NCBI GenBank assembly: GCA_014860225.1
Contig: JACZKE010000052.1
Coordinates: forward strand, 310,001 to 374,000
Length of the DNA: 64,000 nt
Reading direction: 5' to 3'
Source of the DNA: Desulfuromonadales bacterium
Lineage (GTDB): Bacteria; Desulfobacterota; Desulfuromonadia; Desulfuromonadales; BM103
Positions 63,383 to 64,000 of this stretch are shown piece after piece. Each line of letters opens with the position of its first letter. Position 1 is the first letter of the stretch. A program made the position numbers and the translations under genes. Under the pieces are notes generated by a model. That model worked only from the letters and a program-made list of their open reading frames with translations, did not search any database and was not told the origin of the DNA.

Positions 63383-63410
63383 TTAGCGGGCGACCAATGT
63401 CGCCCGCTAA
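63383..63410 (-). terminator. 12-bp perfect hairpin between peptide and HTH gene
   Basis: TTAGCGGGCGAC, CAAT loop, GTCGCCCGCTAA. It follows the peptide stop by 10 nt (reading leftwards) and has no T-run, so partial termination, mRNA processing or stabilisation of the peptide message is as likely as full termination. Confidence 0.55.
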
Positions 63411-63419
63411 TTTGGTTTG

Positions 63420-63542
63420 TTACGATTTCTTGTTTGGATTTAGTTGTGTACCTCTGTTCCCTTGGTTTTTATCGTAGGTCACGTTGGTTCCCGAGGTGCC
63501 TTTGTTAGAATTTTTGATGTCTCCTGAATGATTTTTTGCCAT
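63420..63542 (-). CDS. 40-residue Asn/Gly/Lys-rich peptide
   Basis: A strong ribosome site AAAAGGAGG precedes ATG 63542; the ORF-track start is 28 codons too early. The sequence MAKNHSGDIKNSNKGTSGTN is followed by VTYDKNQGNRGTQLNPNKKS. It is low in hydrophobics, likely disordered, and looks conserved in style (repeated Asn-Lys, GNRG, NPNKK), as I recall from small unannotated proteins elsewhere. The hairpin behind it suggests a separately abundant message. Function unknown. Confidence 0.6.
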   Translation of the reverse strand: MAKNHSGDIKNSNKGTSGTNVTYDKNQGNRGTQLNPNKKS

Positions 63543-63820
63543 TGTTGCCTCCTTTTGGGTTGGGGTTGAATTTGAACTGAGCTCAGTTCGTGAAGCAACA
63601 ATATTACGGAGACAAATAAACCACAATTGATATTATCATAAACTATCATGAATATCAGTGATAAATATGATAATAGAGCGAGGACTACGAAGTTTGGTCA
63701 AATCTGAGCATCTGCAAAAAAAAAAGCAAATGGCCACTTCCGATTGCTCAGAAATGGCCATCGCTGTCAGGAAAGTTTCGCGTTTGCCGATTTAACTACC
63801 TGAAGTACAGACGTTTTTCG

Positions 63821-63883
63821 GCGGATTGGGGGGGGAGATTCGAACTCCCGGGGGCTTGCGCCACCACAGATTTCGAGGCTGTA
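63821..63883 (-). tRNA. 3' half of a serine tRNA (CGA-like), probable attachment-site scar
   Basis: On the minus strand: CCTCGAAATCTGTGG (anticodon loop CTCGAAA), a long variable arm GGCGCAAGCCCCC, T-arm GGGAGTTCGAATCTCCC and an acceptor-like end. The 5' half is absent to the right, and the C run at the acceptor is longer than expected, so the gene is not functional. Partial tRNA 3' ends are the usual mark of integration by a tyrosine integrase. Confidence 0.55.
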
Positions 63884-63924
63884 TTGGTAGGTCATCACCA
63901 CTTATTGTTTTGGAAGCTGTCTGA

Positions 63925-64000
63925 TTATTCATTCCTTTGTTTCAACTTTTTAGCCAGCCCCATCACAGCGTTCGCAGCCGCGTATTTCGGTGCTGATCCA
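63925..64000 (-). CDS. C-terminal end of a gene entering from the right
   Basis: The frame reads GSAPKYAAANAVMGLAKKLK then QRNE and a stop at 63925. It ends about 40 nt from the tRNA scar, the usual place of an integrase gene, but 25 residues are too few to name it. Confidence 0.35.
   Translation of the reverse strand, partial: GSAPKYAAANAVMGLAKKLKQRNE

Overview
The window looks like chromosome of a Gram-negative anaerobe, most likely Desulfuromonadia/Geobacter-Pelobacter type. This is inferred from gene content (CusCBA-type efflux, small c-type cytochromes, a cytochrome bd-like/cytochrome c membrane complex, rubrerythrin, archaeal-type methionine adenosyltransferase, acetate kinase joined to a PduL phosphotransacylase), not from any marker gene. 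The left half (1 to about 28 kb) is compact and GC-rich with long operons. The right half (about 28 to 64 kb) has lower and patchy GC, many pseudogene scraps and a dense set of mobile and anti-phage functions.

Left half: a truncated receiver/histidine-kinase gene preceded by a 38-residue membrane peptide; a PsiE-like membrane protein; a PAS-GGDEF-EAL protein; a tripartite Cu(I)/Ag(I)-type RND efflux operon (4.3-10.5 kb); a lipoprotein cytochrome c and an exported IPT/TIG protein; a complete seven-gene Mrp Na+/H+ antiporter operon (12.4-17.8 kb) with overlapping genes; archaeal-type MAT; remnants of a suf-like and a permease gene that share an upstream motif; an AckA-PduL fusion; a bd-like quinol/cytochrome c gene pair; rubrerythrin. 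A short hairpin repeat closes three of these transcription units.

Transition (26-32 kb): a 168-bp MITE with CTAG target duplication, a RAYT (REP-associated transposase) gene with REP copies both inside and after the coding region, a MazG-like pyrophosphohydrolase plus a large nuclease-helicase-S24 fusion (candidate defence pair), a type III restriction remnant, and ssb.

Right half: a recombinase module of three tandem tyrosine recombinases and a small coiled-coil protein (32.4-37.8 kb) with small unknown genes behind it; IS21 debris; then one 13.5-kb minus-strand gene train (53.3 to 39.8 kb) reading hsdM, hsdS, zinc-ribbon protein, PD-(D/E)XK-like protein, DUF429 protein, hsdR, YgjP-like metalloprotease, gajA, gajB, which places a type I restriction system and Gabija in the same transcriptional direction with little spacing. 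Further right are a divergent putative nuclease, several orphan genes, an XRE/divergent-gene control region, a RES-Xre toxin-antitoxin pair, a TrlF-type PHP-SMC ATPase, a resolvase scrap, an HTH protein paired with a 40-residue Asn/Gly-rich peptide, and a 3' half of a serine tRNA that looks like an attachment-site scar.

The strongest leads for something not well described are the MazG + nuclease-helicase-S24 pair, the four-gene recombinase module, the accessory genes embedded between hsdS and hsdR, the 40-aa peptide/HTH pair at the right edge, and the AckA-PduL fusion. All family calls are by eye from the protein sequences; no database search was run.
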